DNA of 64,000 nucleotides from Sorangium aterium (GTDB taxonomy: Bacteria; Myxococcota_A; Polyangia; Polyangiales; Polyangiaceae), in the NCBI RefSeq assembly GCF_028368935.1, contig NZ_JAQNDK010000002.1, forward strand, positions 1,798,001 to 1,862,000. The letters run 5' to 3'. This document shows, one piece after another, positions 15,286 to 24,576 of the stretch. Numbering within the stretch: position 1 is the first letter of the stretch; the number at the start of each line of letters is the position of its first letter. A model generated the notes under the pieces. That model worked only from the letters and a program-made list of their open reading frames with translations. It was not told where the DNA came from and made no database searches. A program made the position numbers and the translations under genes.

Positions 15286-17870
15286 CGGTCCACCTCGCGC
15301 CGGAGCTCGCCGAGCTGCTCGACGCCGAACGCCTGCTGCGCCGCCTTCGCCGCGCGCCGCCGCCGCGCCACGAGGCGGAGCGCGGGCGTCTCGGCGCGGG
15401 CCACGACGGCGCCGTCGGCGGGCGCCGCCGCGTCAGGCTCGCCCGCCTCGGCCACCCACACCGTGAGCTCCCGCGCGTCGCCCCCGAGCTTCGCGAGCAG
15501 CCGCGCGAGCGGCGCCGCGAGGTGCTCCTCGACGTGCCGGCGCAGCGCCCGCGCCCCGTACGCCGGCGCGTGGCCGTCCTCGGCGAGCCGCGCGAGCGCC
15601 CGCTCCGACACCTCGAGCGCGACGCCCGCCTCCGACAGCCCGCGGCGCTGGGCGAGGCGCTGCGCCGTGAGGCGCGCGACCTCGGCGAGCTCCGCGCGGG
15701 TCAGCGCCCGGAACGGCACGACGCGATCGATGCGGTTCACGAACTCCTGCCGGAACGCGCCCGCGACGACGCGCTGGTAGTGCGCCTCGTCCAGCGCGGC
15801 CTGCTCCTCCGGCCGCTCCGCGCCCCGCTCGCCGGCGAACCCGGCCCGCGCGCGCCGCTCCGCCGCGCCGAGGTTCGAGGTCATGATCACGATCGCGTTG
15901 TGGAAGTACGCCGTCCTGCCGCGCGCGTCGGACAGGCGCCCCTCGCCGAGCACCTGCAGCAGGAGATCGAACACGGCCCGGTGGGCCTTCTCGATCTCGT
16001 CGAGCAGGAGCACGCAGAACGGCTGCTCGCGCACGCGCTGCGTGAGCAGCCCGCCCGCGCCGTCGGTCCCGCGGATCAGGCGATCGGCCGCGCCCTCGCT
16101 CGAGAACTCGCTCATGTCGAACCGCGAGAGCCGATCGGGCGAGCCGAAGAGCAGCCCGGCGAGCGCGCGGGCCAGCTCGGTCTTGCCGACGCCCGTCGGC
16201 CCCACGAAGAGGAACGCCGCGAGCGGCTTGTCGGGCGGCGAGAGCCCCGCCTTCACCACGGCGATCGTCTCGGCGAGCGCGCGCACCGCGCGCTCCTGCC
16301 CGACCACGCTCGCGCCGAGGGCGCGCGCCACGCGGTCGACGCGGAGCGGGAGATCGTCGCGCAGCAAGAACGCCGGCATCCCTGTGCGCATCGAGAACAG
16401 CTCGTAGAGATCGCCCCGCCCGAGCGTGACCGGCTCCCCCTGCGCTGTCCGCTCCCGCTCGTGCACGGCGCGCAGGTCCTCGTAGAGGCGGACCGCCTTG
16501 CCGGGAAACGCGCTGTACGGCAGGTAGCGCTCCGCGAGATCGACGAGCGCCGTCAGCGCGTCGGCCGCGACCGCGGGGCGGTGCGGCTCGACGCGCGCGT
16601 CGCGCTCGGCGCGCGCGCCGAGCGCCTTCCGGGTATCGGCGGCCGAGAGCGGATCGATCCGGATGCGGCTCAGGCCCGCGAAGAACGCCCAGTGCCGCCC
16701 CTCGAGCGCGTCGAGCCGGTCGTCCCGGAGCTCGCACAGGACGCGCACCCGCCCCTCGTCGAGGTAGGGCCGCATCGCGCCGGCCAGGTCCACGTGGCCC
16801 CCGTCGACGCGCTCGGCCAGGAGGTCGTCGAGGTTCTCGAAGTAGAGCACCGCGTCGAGCGCGGCGGCGGCCTCCATCACGCCGTGGATGCGCTCCTGCC
16901 ACTGCCCGAGCCCGCTCATGCCCGCGATGAGCTGCGCGCCCGACGTCGCGTAGACGAGCCGCGTCTGGCGGGCGACGTACGCCAGCGCGAGCGCGGTCTT
17001 CCCGGCGTGCTCCGGGCCCACGAGCAGCACGCCGAGGCGCTCCTCGCCGTCGAGCAGCGCCGCGAGGCGCGCGAGCTCCGCGTCGCGGCAGGCGAGCGGC
17101 GGCGCCGCGTGCGGGCTCCGCTGCGCCGCCACGTGGAGCGGCGTCGCCACCGCGACGAGCGCCTCCACCGCCTTCTTCCGCCGCGCGCGCTCCACGATCG
17201 AGGCGCCGCGCGGCCCGTGCCCGCCCGCGCGCTCGGGCTCGGGCAGCCGCGTGTGGAGCACCTCCAGGCGGTGCGCGCTCCCGGGCAGGAGCCCCAGGTG
17301 CTCCCACGTCGACAGGACCTGCGACGCGAGCAGCCGGCGCACCTCGTGCCGGATCGCCGCCTCGATCGGCTCGCCCGCCTCCACGTAGAACGCGTGCCCG
17401 AGGCTCGGCACGAGCACCCACGCGTCGCTGTCGCCGCGCTCCGCCGGCGTCTCCGTCTGCCCGCGCCCGCTCAGCTCGCCGGCCGGCACGACGACGCAGG
17501 GGAAGCTCACCGGCACCTCGTTCCGCAGCTTGCGCGGCAGATCGTCGCGCGGGACGGGGACGCTCACGGAGAGGAGCCCCGTCCCTTGCGGGAACGAGAG
17601 CCGGGAGACCGCCTCGGGCCGGGCGCGTATGGCGTGCTCGCGCAGGAAGAGCTGCTGCTCGACGAGGACGTCCTCGTCGCGGCCGAAGCTCGCGACGTCC
17701 GGCGCCGCGACGGGGAAGGCGAGGCACGCGCCGTCGAAGCGCTCGCGCACGAAGACGAGCGCCCTCGAGGTGCGCCCCTCGCTCGCGTCGCGAGCTCCTT
17801 CCGCGGACGCGCCCGCTCCGTCCTCTGGAGCGGGCGCGGATTGTCCGTCGTCGCTGGAGCTCATGCTCAT
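15231..17870 (-). CDS. ClpA/ClpB-like double AAA+ ATPase with degenerate first ATPase site
   Basis: An 879-residue protein. Residues 1-35 are low complexity; ~36-250 form an N-domain resembling that of the 1204-residue paralogue (FLREHAIRARPEAVSRLSFP, then a beta strand). AAA1: P-loop GPEHAGKT (285-292); the Walker B position reads VLYFENL, so the usual Asp-Glu pair is Glu-Asn; the pore position reads GMSGLGQWQ. AAA2 is well preserved: GPTGVGKT (557-564), LLLDEIEKAH, TSNLG, EFVNRIDRVV, GARALRR near the end. The AAA2 pore loop (RGTDGAGGLL) has no aromatic residue, unlike Clp GYVG. The C-terminal helix (GELRREVDRWMGLGPLEQLK) aligns with the start of the release-factor-like region of the larger paralogue, and the next gene continues that alignment in another frame. 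Confidence 0.8.
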   Translation of the reverse strand: MSMSSSDDGQSAPAPEDGAGASAEGARDASEGRTSRALVFVRERFDGACLAFPVAAPDVASFGRDEDVLVEQQLFLREHAIRARPEAVSRLSFPQGTGLLSVSVPVPRDDLPRKLRNEVPVSFPCVVVPAGELSGRGQTETPAERGDSDAWVLVPSLGHAFYVEAGEPIEAAIRHEVRRLLASQVLSTWEHLGLLPGSAHRLEVLHTRLPEPERAGGHGPRGASIVERARRKKAVEALVAVATPLHVAAQRSPHAAPPLACRDAELARLAALLDGEERLGVLLVGPEHAGKTALALAYVARQTRLVYATSGAQLIAGMSGLGQWQERIHGVMEAAAALDAVLYFENLDDLLAERVDGGHVDLAGAMRPYLDEGRVRVLCELRDDRLDALEGRHWAFFAGLSRIRIDPLSAADTRKALGARAERDARVEPHRPAVAADALTALVDLAERYLPYSAFPGKAVRLYEDLRAVHERERTAQGEPVTLGRGDLYELFSMRTGMPAFLLRDDLPLRVDRVARALGASVVGQERAVRALAETIAVVKAGLSPPDKPLAAFLFVGPTGVGKTELARALAGLLFGSPDRLSRFDMSEFSSEGAADRLIRGTDGAGGLLTQRVREQPFCVLLLDEIEKAHRAVFDLLLQVLGEGRLSDARGRTAYFHNAIVIMTSNLGAAERRARAGFAGERGAERPEEQAALDEAHYQRVVAGAFRQEFVNRIDRVVPFRALTRAELAEVARLTAQRLAQRRGLSEAGVALEVSERALARLAEDGHAPAYGARALRRHVEEHLAAPLARLLAKLGGDARELTVWVAEAGEPDAAAPADGAVVARAETPALRLVARRRRAAKAAQQAFGVEQLGELRREVDRWMGLGPLEQLKSRSTSC

Positions 17871-17942
17871 CCGAGAGGGCGGAGCAGAGCCGATCCGCCC
17901 TCCCGGCGCAATCAGGTGAACAGCGTGAACAGCGCGATCAGC

Positions 17943-19061
<1,119 letters not shown>

Positions 19062-19547
19062 GAGGTCTCCTGGCTCGTGAGGACGCCGTCCACGGTATGA
19101 GAGAGCCGCCGTGGACGTCAACGCGCGCCGCGGCCGCGCCGTCGGGCGCGCTCGCCGGCCAAGGCGCGGTGCTGGCGGCGGTCGCGGGGGCGCCTCCGGG
19201 GTGATGCATGTTACCGGTCGGCTGCGACTCGCGGTCTCGAAGGTAGCGCAATGGATGTCGAGGTGCCTCCTGCGCGCCTATCTCCTCCGAGGTGCGCTTC
19301 TCCGCTTCGCCCAATTTCTCCGAGATGCCGCGCGGCGCGCTCGCGCGGCCTGCGGGGCGTGGCAGGTGGGCTGCGGGAGGGCGGAAGCGTGGGAGCGCGG
19401 AAACGCCGGATAACGGAAGCGCGGAAACGCGGAAACGCCGGATAGCGGAAGCGCGGGAGGGCGGAAGCGCGGGACCGTGGGCGACACGAGGCCGGCCGGC
19501 GAGGGGCCCCTTGCGCGCCCGGGGGGCGCCGGGCAACCCTTCCGGCC
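19062..19547. other. Intergenic region with degenerate GGAA-rich tandem repeats
   Basis: This 486-bp spacer lies between divergent genes (peroxidase and SDR). Bases ~19381-19472 contain imperfect copies of a unit resembling GCGGAAGCGCGGAAACGCC, including GGAAACGCCGGATA followed by CGGAAGCGC twice. No gene is supported. Promoters for both flanking genes should lie here, but I see no convincing box. Confidence 0.6.
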
Positions 19548-20387
19548 GTGCAATCGCCGATCGACAGCGGGGTCGTGCTCATCACCGGCGCGTCGTCGGG
19601 CATCGGCCGCGCGCTGGCGCACGAGATCGCCCATCGCGCCCGGGCGCTCGTGCTTGTCGCGCGCCGCAAGGATCGCCTGGAGGCGCTGCGCGCCGAGCTC
19701 GTCGCGGCGCGCCCGGCGCTCGCCGTGCTCGTCTTCGGCTGCGACGTCACCGATCGGGCCGCGGTCGACGCGATGCTGCTCGCCGTCGAGGCCGAGGTCG
19801 GGGGGGTCGACGTCCTCGTCAACAACGCCGGCTTCGGCGACCTCGGCGTGTTCGACCTCTCCGCGTGGTCGCGCACCGAGCAGATGATCGCGCTGAACGT
19901 GACGAGCCTCGCGTACCTCACGCACCGGCTCGTCGGCCCGATGGTGTCGCGCGGGCGCGGCGCGATCGCCAACGTGAGCTCCGGCTTCGGGATGACGTTC
20001 GGGCCCGGGATGGCCTCGTACGTCGGCACGAAGCACTTCGTCACGAGCTTTACCGAAGCGCTCCGCCTCGACCTCGCCGGCACCGGCGTGCGGGTGACGC
20101 AGGTCTGTCCGGGGCCCGTGAGGACCGAGTTCAACGAGGTGGCCGGCAACTTCACGGGCCTCGAGCCTCCCGCGCTCCTCTCGATCTCCCCGGAGCGCTG
20201 CGCGCGCACGCTGGTCGGCGCGGTGGACCGCGGCCGCGCGCTCGTGGTGCCCGGGGTGGTGGCGTGGCTCGTCATCCATCTCGGCGTCATCTGCCCGCGG
20301 TGGGTGCTCCGGCTCGCCTACTGGCCGATCGCGCGCGTGCTGCGGAAGAAGCAGCTCGCGGTGCGCGGCGCTCCGGCGCCGCCGTGA
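19548..20387 (+). CDS. Short-chain dehydrogenase/reductase (SDR)
   Basis: A 279-residue classical SDR, GTG start at 19548. Cofactor motif TGASSGIGRALA (residues ~13-24), structural motif NNAGFG (~88-93), catalytic Ser in ANVSSGFGM (~140) and YxxxK in YVGTKHF (~153-157), followed by the PG motif VCPGPVRTEF. The C-terminal third ends in a hydrophobic segment (VVAWLVIHLGVICPRWVLR) and basic residues, as in membrane-associated SDRs of the 11-beta-HSD/DltE-like group. The substrate cannot be told from sequence. It probably acts on a lipid or other hydrophobic carbonyl/alcohol using NAD(P)H. Single gene by spacing. Confidence 0.88.
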   Translation: MQSPIDSGVVLITGASSGIGRALAHEIAHRARALVLVARRKDRLEALRAELVAARPALAVLVFGCDVTDRAAVDAMLLAVEAEVGGVDVLVNNAGFGDLGVFDLSAWSRTEQMIALNVTSLAYLTHRLVGPMVSRGRGAIANVSSGFGMTFGPGMASYVGTKHFVTSFTEALRLDLAGTGVRVTQVCPGPVRTEFNEVAGNFTGLEPPALLSISPERCARTLVGAVDRGRALVVPGVVAWLVIHLGVICPRWVLRLAYWPIARVLRKKQLAVRGAPAPP

Positions 20388-20553
20388 GGCGCCCGCCCCC
20401 TCGGGCCCGCGATCGGCGGGGCGGCGCGCCGAGGCGCAGGACCTGGGCGCTGCGGCGAGAGCTGCGGTGCGGACCAGAAGGTTCATCTGCGGTCGTGTCC
20501 GCCCTCGTGGTAGCGTCTTGCGCCGCTCGTCGAGATCCTGAGGAGGACCACGG

Positions 20554-20718
20554 ATGAAGAAATATCGGTGTCTGGTGTGCGGATTCGTCTATGACCCGGG
20601 GGTCGGTGACCCCGACACCGGCATCGCGCCCGGGACCTCGTTCGAGGACCTGCCTGACTCCTGGATGTGCCCGGAGTGCGGCGCGACCAAGGCCGATTTC
20701 GAGCCGATCGACGAGTGA
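20554..20718 (+). CDS. Rubredoxin
   Basis: A 54-residue iron protein. The ATG at 20554 follows AGGAGG (20541-20546). It has the two iron-binding knuckles, CLVCG near residue 6 and CPECG near residue 39, and the aromatic/acidic core pattern [20 protein letters not shown] then [12 protein letters not shown]. Rubredoxins are one-electron carriers for oxygenases, superoxide/peroxide reductases and other redox enzymes. No partner is adjacent: upstream is the SDR gene (166 bp) and downstream an empty spacer. This gene was found by direct translation. Confidence 0.96.
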   Translation: MKKYRCLVCGFVYDPGVGDPDTGIAPGTSFEDLPDSWMCPECGATKADFEPIDE

Positions 20719-21164
20719 GCGGTCCGAGCCTCCGCGCCGTCTCGGCGAGCCGAGTCCCGGGCAGCGCGGAGGCGCCGGCAGGGTGAGCGCATCGGCCGCG
20801 CGGCCTCCGCGCGCCGATGAGCGCATCGGATCGCGCAGCGCGCGGTCCCGGTGGGCGCTCCACCTCATCGACCGCGGACCGGCTTGACTCACGCGGCGCG
20901 GCGACCGCCATCCGCAGCCGCGCGGGAGCTCAGCGCAGCGAGGCATACGGCGAGGTCGACGAGCGCCCCGCGGCGAGAGCTCAGCGCGCTGCGAGTCGAC
21001 CCGGTGCGGAGGAGAACACCCCTTCGGGCGTCATTGCGCAATCGCGTGAGCTCGCACGCTCTACGCGGACCGCTTCTCATGAAGCCGCACGCTCTCGAGT
21101 GAAGAGCGATTGCGGGGAGGATGAAGAAGAACGGTTAAGAAAGAGAACTGAGCTGCTTCGAGGG
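20719..21164. other. Non-coding spacer between rubredoxin and tRNA-Ala
   Basis: In 446 bp I see no supported gene, RNA or repeat. The open frames present are Arg/Ala-rich, have no ribosome site and no recognisable domain. Confidence 0.5.
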
Positions 21165-21237
<73 letters not shown>

Positions 21238-21383
21238 TCGCTTTCGAGAGCGCGGACTCTACTCGCCGGGGCGCTGGTGTCAAGCATTGATGGCGGTTTT
21301 CTCTCCACCGCCGGTCTGTCGTTCGGGGGGACCCTGGGCGCCCCACCAGGTCCCCTTGCTTGCCGTGGTTCCCCCGTTTCCCC

Positions 21384-23588
21384 CTAGTTGGCAGGGCTCG
21401 GCGGCTCCGCGGGCGCGCCGGGCGCCGGCGGAGGCTCGGCCTGCGCGCGCGCCTGGGCCTTCGGGTTCTGGAAGGAGAAGAGCTTCTCGCGCTCCTCCCC
21501 GTAGCTCTCCGTGCTGCCCCACTTCGGGTTCCAGTCCTTCACCCAGTACACGTCCCCGGAGACGATCGCGTCCTCGGGCCGGCCCGTGCGGTCCGGGTAG
21601 CGGTACATGTACTCCTTCATCGCGTCCCGGTACGAGGTGTTCGCCGGCAGCTTGATGCGGGCGAAGTAGTCGCACCAGATCTGCGTGTACCCGAAGCTCT
21701 TCGCGTGCAGGAGGTCGAAGTTCGGCGGCTCGCCGGTGAAGGGGTTGATGTGGCGGCCGTCGACCGTGACCGCGTCCACGACGATCGTCCCGTCGTCCAT
21801 CACGGGGTTCGGCGAGAACATGAACCAGCCCTGGAGGAACCGGAGCTTCTGCGCGAGGACCCGCGTCGGCTCGGGGTGAGGCACCTTCCAGCGGTTCTTG
21901 ATGACCCAGAGCTCGACCGCCGCCTGGTTGATCGCGCCGACGAACATCACGAGCACGGCGACCTCGCGCAGCGCCACGAGCACCTTCCGGCCGGCGAGCC
22001 GGAGCGGCGCCGGCGGGGGCGCGATCTCCGAGCGCTCCGGGATCCGCGCGCCGAGCGCCCGGCCCAGGCTGCGGCGGTGCGCCGCCGCCATCGCCGCGGT
22101 CGCCGCGTCGCGCACGAGCGGCAGGCGGAACACCCACGCCACGACGGGGCCGAGCGGGATCGCCGAGACGATGTCGGCGAGCGCCGCGGCCCCCTCGGCC
22201 GCCTCGCCGCCCGGACGCCGCGCCGCGAGCCCGTGGGCCGCGGAGTCCGACGCCTCGAAGGTGAGCAGCCCGAAGCGGTCCATCCGCTTCAGCAAGCGGC
22301 AGGCGAGCACGGCGCCCGGCGACCTCGGGTCGAACAGCACCACGCGGGCCCGGTGCACGCGCCGCATCGTGCGCGCGGCGATCTCCCAGTCCTCGCGGCT
22401 GATGAGGAGCGTGGAGAACACGCAGAGCGCCCACGCGAACGGGCCCAGCACGAACGTCGTGCCGAACCCGACGTGGAGCAGGTTCATCATCACGAGCGTG
22501 AGCCGCCGCGCCCACACCCTGCCGAGCGGCGACAGCAGGCACACCGGGATGGCCGCCTCGAACGAGATGACCATCTTCGTCATGAACAGGATGAGGAAGT
22601 TCGGCGCGTAGTCGCGGACGTCCGCGATGATCGGCGTCACCATCCGGTCGACGTAGAGCACGAAGTGGACAGCGGTCCCGTTCTTCCAGGCGGGGCCGGT
22701 CTTGTGCACGACGTTGAAGAAGTAGATCGCCGCGAGCTGGATCAGCAGGACGGGCCCGAGGACGGTCACGTGGGCGTCCGGCTTCCGGGGGTCGTCGAGC
22801 GTGGAGCGGTCGTTCAGATCGTCCGCGGTCCGTTCACGGCTCCGCTTCAGCGACGCGCGGAGCGCGTCGACGGAGAAGCGATCGCCCAGCGGCAGGAAGC
22901 ACGTCCAGAGCAGCAGCAGGTTGTGGACGACGTAGCCGCCGTTCTCGATGAGCAGGACGCGCCCGTTCATGCTCGTGACGAACACGAGCGAGAGGACCTG
23001 CATGAGCTTCGTCTTCCAGCCGATGAGCAGGCAGACGTAGGTGGCGAAGATCACGGCCCAGAGGACCCAGAGCTCGCCCGGCGTGGAGAAGGCGTTGACG
23101 ATCGAGAAGTTCCCGCCGCCCTGCGGGCGCCAGAGGTTCACGTGGTTCGGCAGGACGCCGATGTCCGCGAACATGTCGGACCACGCCCAGCTGCGGCGGA
23201 ACAGGTCGCCGAGGAGGAAGAAGCCGAGCAGGATGCGCGTGAAGCCGAGCGTGCGCCGGTCGAACGTGAAGAAGCTGTCCCGGAGGATGTCCCACATCGA
23301 GGGCCCGCGCGGCCGGGGAGGCGGCTCCGGCTCCGCGTCGTCTTCCTCGTCGTGCTCGCCCTCCGCGGCGACATCGTCCTCGGCGACCCCTTCGCGCCGC
23401 GCCTCGCGCGCCGCGCCGTCGTCCACGCGCGCGGCCTTGCTCGCGCCGTCGTCTGCGCGCGCGCCCTCGCTCGCGCCGGAGCCTCTCGCGGCGGCGGCCT
23501 CCGGGCCTGCTTCGCGGCTCTCGCCGGGGTCCTCGTTCCGGAGCGCGCCCTCGGGCCCACCCTCGTCGCGATCGTCTTTTGCGTTCAT
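21384..23588 (-). CDS. HTTM-domain membrane protein with DCC-like segment
   Basis: A 734-residue protein. Residues 1-90 are an acidic/Ala/Arg-rich low-complexity tail ending in a Pro/Arg stretch. Residues ~100-400 contain several membrane helices with the HTTM (vitamin-K-carboxylase-like) pattern: FFTFDRRTLGFTRILLGFFL at the start, then FNVVHKTGPAWKNGTAVHFV and LLHVGFGTTFVLGPFAW. Around residues 410-470, RARVVLFDPRSPGAVLACRL followed by LKRMDRFGLLTFEA resembles a DCC thiol-disulfide family strand-helix unit in which the usual CxxC has been lost. Another helix near 560 is followed by a soluble C-terminal domain (ends ~730). The function of bacterial HTTM proteins is unknown. The ATG at 23588 is accepted; the gene is transcribed away from the small genes upstream. 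Confidence 0.75.
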   Translation of the reverse strand: MNAKDDRDEGGPEGALRNEDPGESREAGPEAAAARGSGASEGARADDGASKAARVDDGAAREARREGVAEDDVAAEGEHDEEDDAEPEPPPRPRGPSMWDILRDSFFTFDRRTLGFTRILLGFFLLGDLFRRSWAWSDMFADIGVLPNHVNLWRPQGGGNFSIVNAFSTPGELWVLWAVIFATYVCLLIGWKTKLMQVLSLVFVTSMNGRVLLIENGGYVVHNLLLLWTCFLPLGDRFSVDALRASLKRSRERTADDLNDRSTLDDPRKPDAHVTVLGPVLLIQLAAIYFFNVVHKTGPAWKNGTAVHFVLYVDRMVTPIIADVRDYAPNFLILFMTKMVISFEAAIPVCLLSPLGRVWARRLTLVMMNLLHVGFGTTFVLGPFAWALCVFSTLLISREDWEIAARTMRRVHRARVVLFDPRSPGAVLACRLLKRMDRFGLLTFEASDSAAHGLAARRPGGEAAEGAAALADIVSAIPLGPVVAWVFRLPLVRDAATAAMAAAHRRSLGRALGARIPERSEIAPPPAPLRLAGRKVLVALREVAVLVMFVGAINQAAVELWVIKNRWKVPHPEPTRVLAQKLRFLQGWFMFSPNPVMDDGTIVVDAVTVDGRHINPFTGEPPNFDLLHAKSFGYTQIWCDYFARIKLPANTSYRDAMKEYMYRYPDRTGRPEDAIVSGDVYWVKDWNPKWGSTESYGEEREKLFSFQNPKAQARAQAEPPPAPGAPAEPPSPAN

Positions 23589-23788
23589 AAGGCGTCGAGA
23601 TCGATATCGATGCTGCGCGAGCGGAGCGCTCGCCGTTCCGATCCCCTACCTACCGCAACCGCGCGGGCGCCGCACGAGGCGACCAGGGGCGCGACGGGCG
23701 AGCGCGCCGCGTCACGCCCTGTGGGCAGGATCGCGACCGCACGGCGCTCTTGATGTGCGCGGCGCGGGACGGTAACGAGGAGGGCGAC

Positions 23789-24070
23789 GTGCGCCCGATG
23801 CCCGAAGCGCCCAACGCGCCCGAAGCGCCCGAAGCGCCCGACGCTGAAGAGCGCCTCGCGCTCGCGAGCTGCGCCTTCGCGTCCGGCTGCATCCTGCTCG
23901 CGCCGCGTGAGTGGATCTCGTCGGGGCTCGCGCTCGTGCTCGCGGCGGTGCTCTTCGGGTGGCACCTCCGGCGGCGCGCCAGGGCCCCGAAGGGAGGGCC
24001 GGCGGCGCTCGCGCAGGGCGCCCGCGGCGCTCAGGGCGCGCCGGGTGAAGAGCCGCGGGCCTCCGCCTGA
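23789..24070 (+). CDS. Small hypothetical membrane protein
   Basis: A 93-residue open frame from GTG 23789, which is preceded by GAGGAGGG five bases upstream; this ribosome site is the main reason for calling it. The N terminus is an APEAPEAPDA repeat rich in Pro/Glu. Two hydrophobic stretches follow (LALASCAFASGCILLA and ISSGLALVLAAVLFGWHL), then a basic, Ala/Gly-rich tail. No family is recognised. It ends 40 bp inside the convergent PGPGW gene. It could be spurious. Confidence 0.45.
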   Translation: MRPMPEAPNAPEAPEAPDAEERLALASCAFASGCILLAPREWISSGLALVLAAVLFGWHLRRRARAPKGGPAALAQGARGAQGAPGEEPRASA

Positions 24071-24516
24071 ACGCGCAGCGGAGGGCGGCCGAAGCGGGCG
24101 CGCACGCGGTCGGCGACGGCGCGCACCTGCGGCGCCCCGAGCAGCCGCCGCTCCAGGCGCCGCTTGCCGGGGATGTCGAGGAGCATCACGCCGATCACGA
24201 TCACCAGCACGCCCGGACCGGGGACGCCGGGCAGCGACAGCAGGATCCCGAGCGCGACGGCCATCACGCCGAGCAGGTTCTTTCCGATGCGCGCCGCCAC
24301 GCGCACCCAGGCCGGGCGCCCTTCCAGGAAGGGCGCCTCTTCCTCCCTCTCCAGGTAGTCCTCGGGCAACCGGACGAGCACGACAGCGGCGAGCGCCATG
24401 CCCGCGAGGAAGCTGACGAGGCACACGCCCACGCCGATGGCGAACTGCTCGCGGTGCGACTCGACGAACGCGAGCGCTGCTCGGGCGGAATCCGTCATCG
24501 ATGAGGCGGGCAACAT
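24031..24516 (-). CDS. PGPGW-type transmembrane protein
   Basis: A 161-residue protein (ATG at 24516; ATG at 24498 is an alternative). Two membrane regions are seen. The first is ~25-50 (FAIGVGVCLVSFLAGMALAA). The second is a tight hairpin pair around ~85-115 (NLLGVMAVALGILLSLPGVP, then PGPGVLVIVIGVMLLDIPGK), which carries the PGPG motif of the PGPGW putative membrane protein family. The C terminus is basic (KRRLERRLL and onwards). The function is unknown. It is 60 bp upstream of the argB stop on the same strand, so it may be in one transcript with argB. Confidence 0.75.
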   Translation of the reverse strand: MLPASSMTDSARAALAFVESHREQFAIGVGVCLVSFLAGMALAAVVLVRLPEDYLEREEEAPFLEGRPAWVRVAARIGKNLLGVMAVALGILLSLPGVPGPGVLVIVIGVMLLDIPGKRRLERRLLGAPQVRAVADRVRARFGRPPLRVQAEARGSSPGAP

Positions 24517-24576
24517 ACGGCGGTGAGGCGGGGAGCATACGGCGCGAGGCCGGCTCGGGCGAGTCGGGCCGGCGGC

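Noticed and set aside
15231-15300. RF2-style programmed frameshift (in-frame UGA after CUU) or classic -1 slippery heptamer
   Set aside because: Neither motif is present at the AAA/release-factor-like junction; only an overlap and a possible unconventional -1 shift remain.
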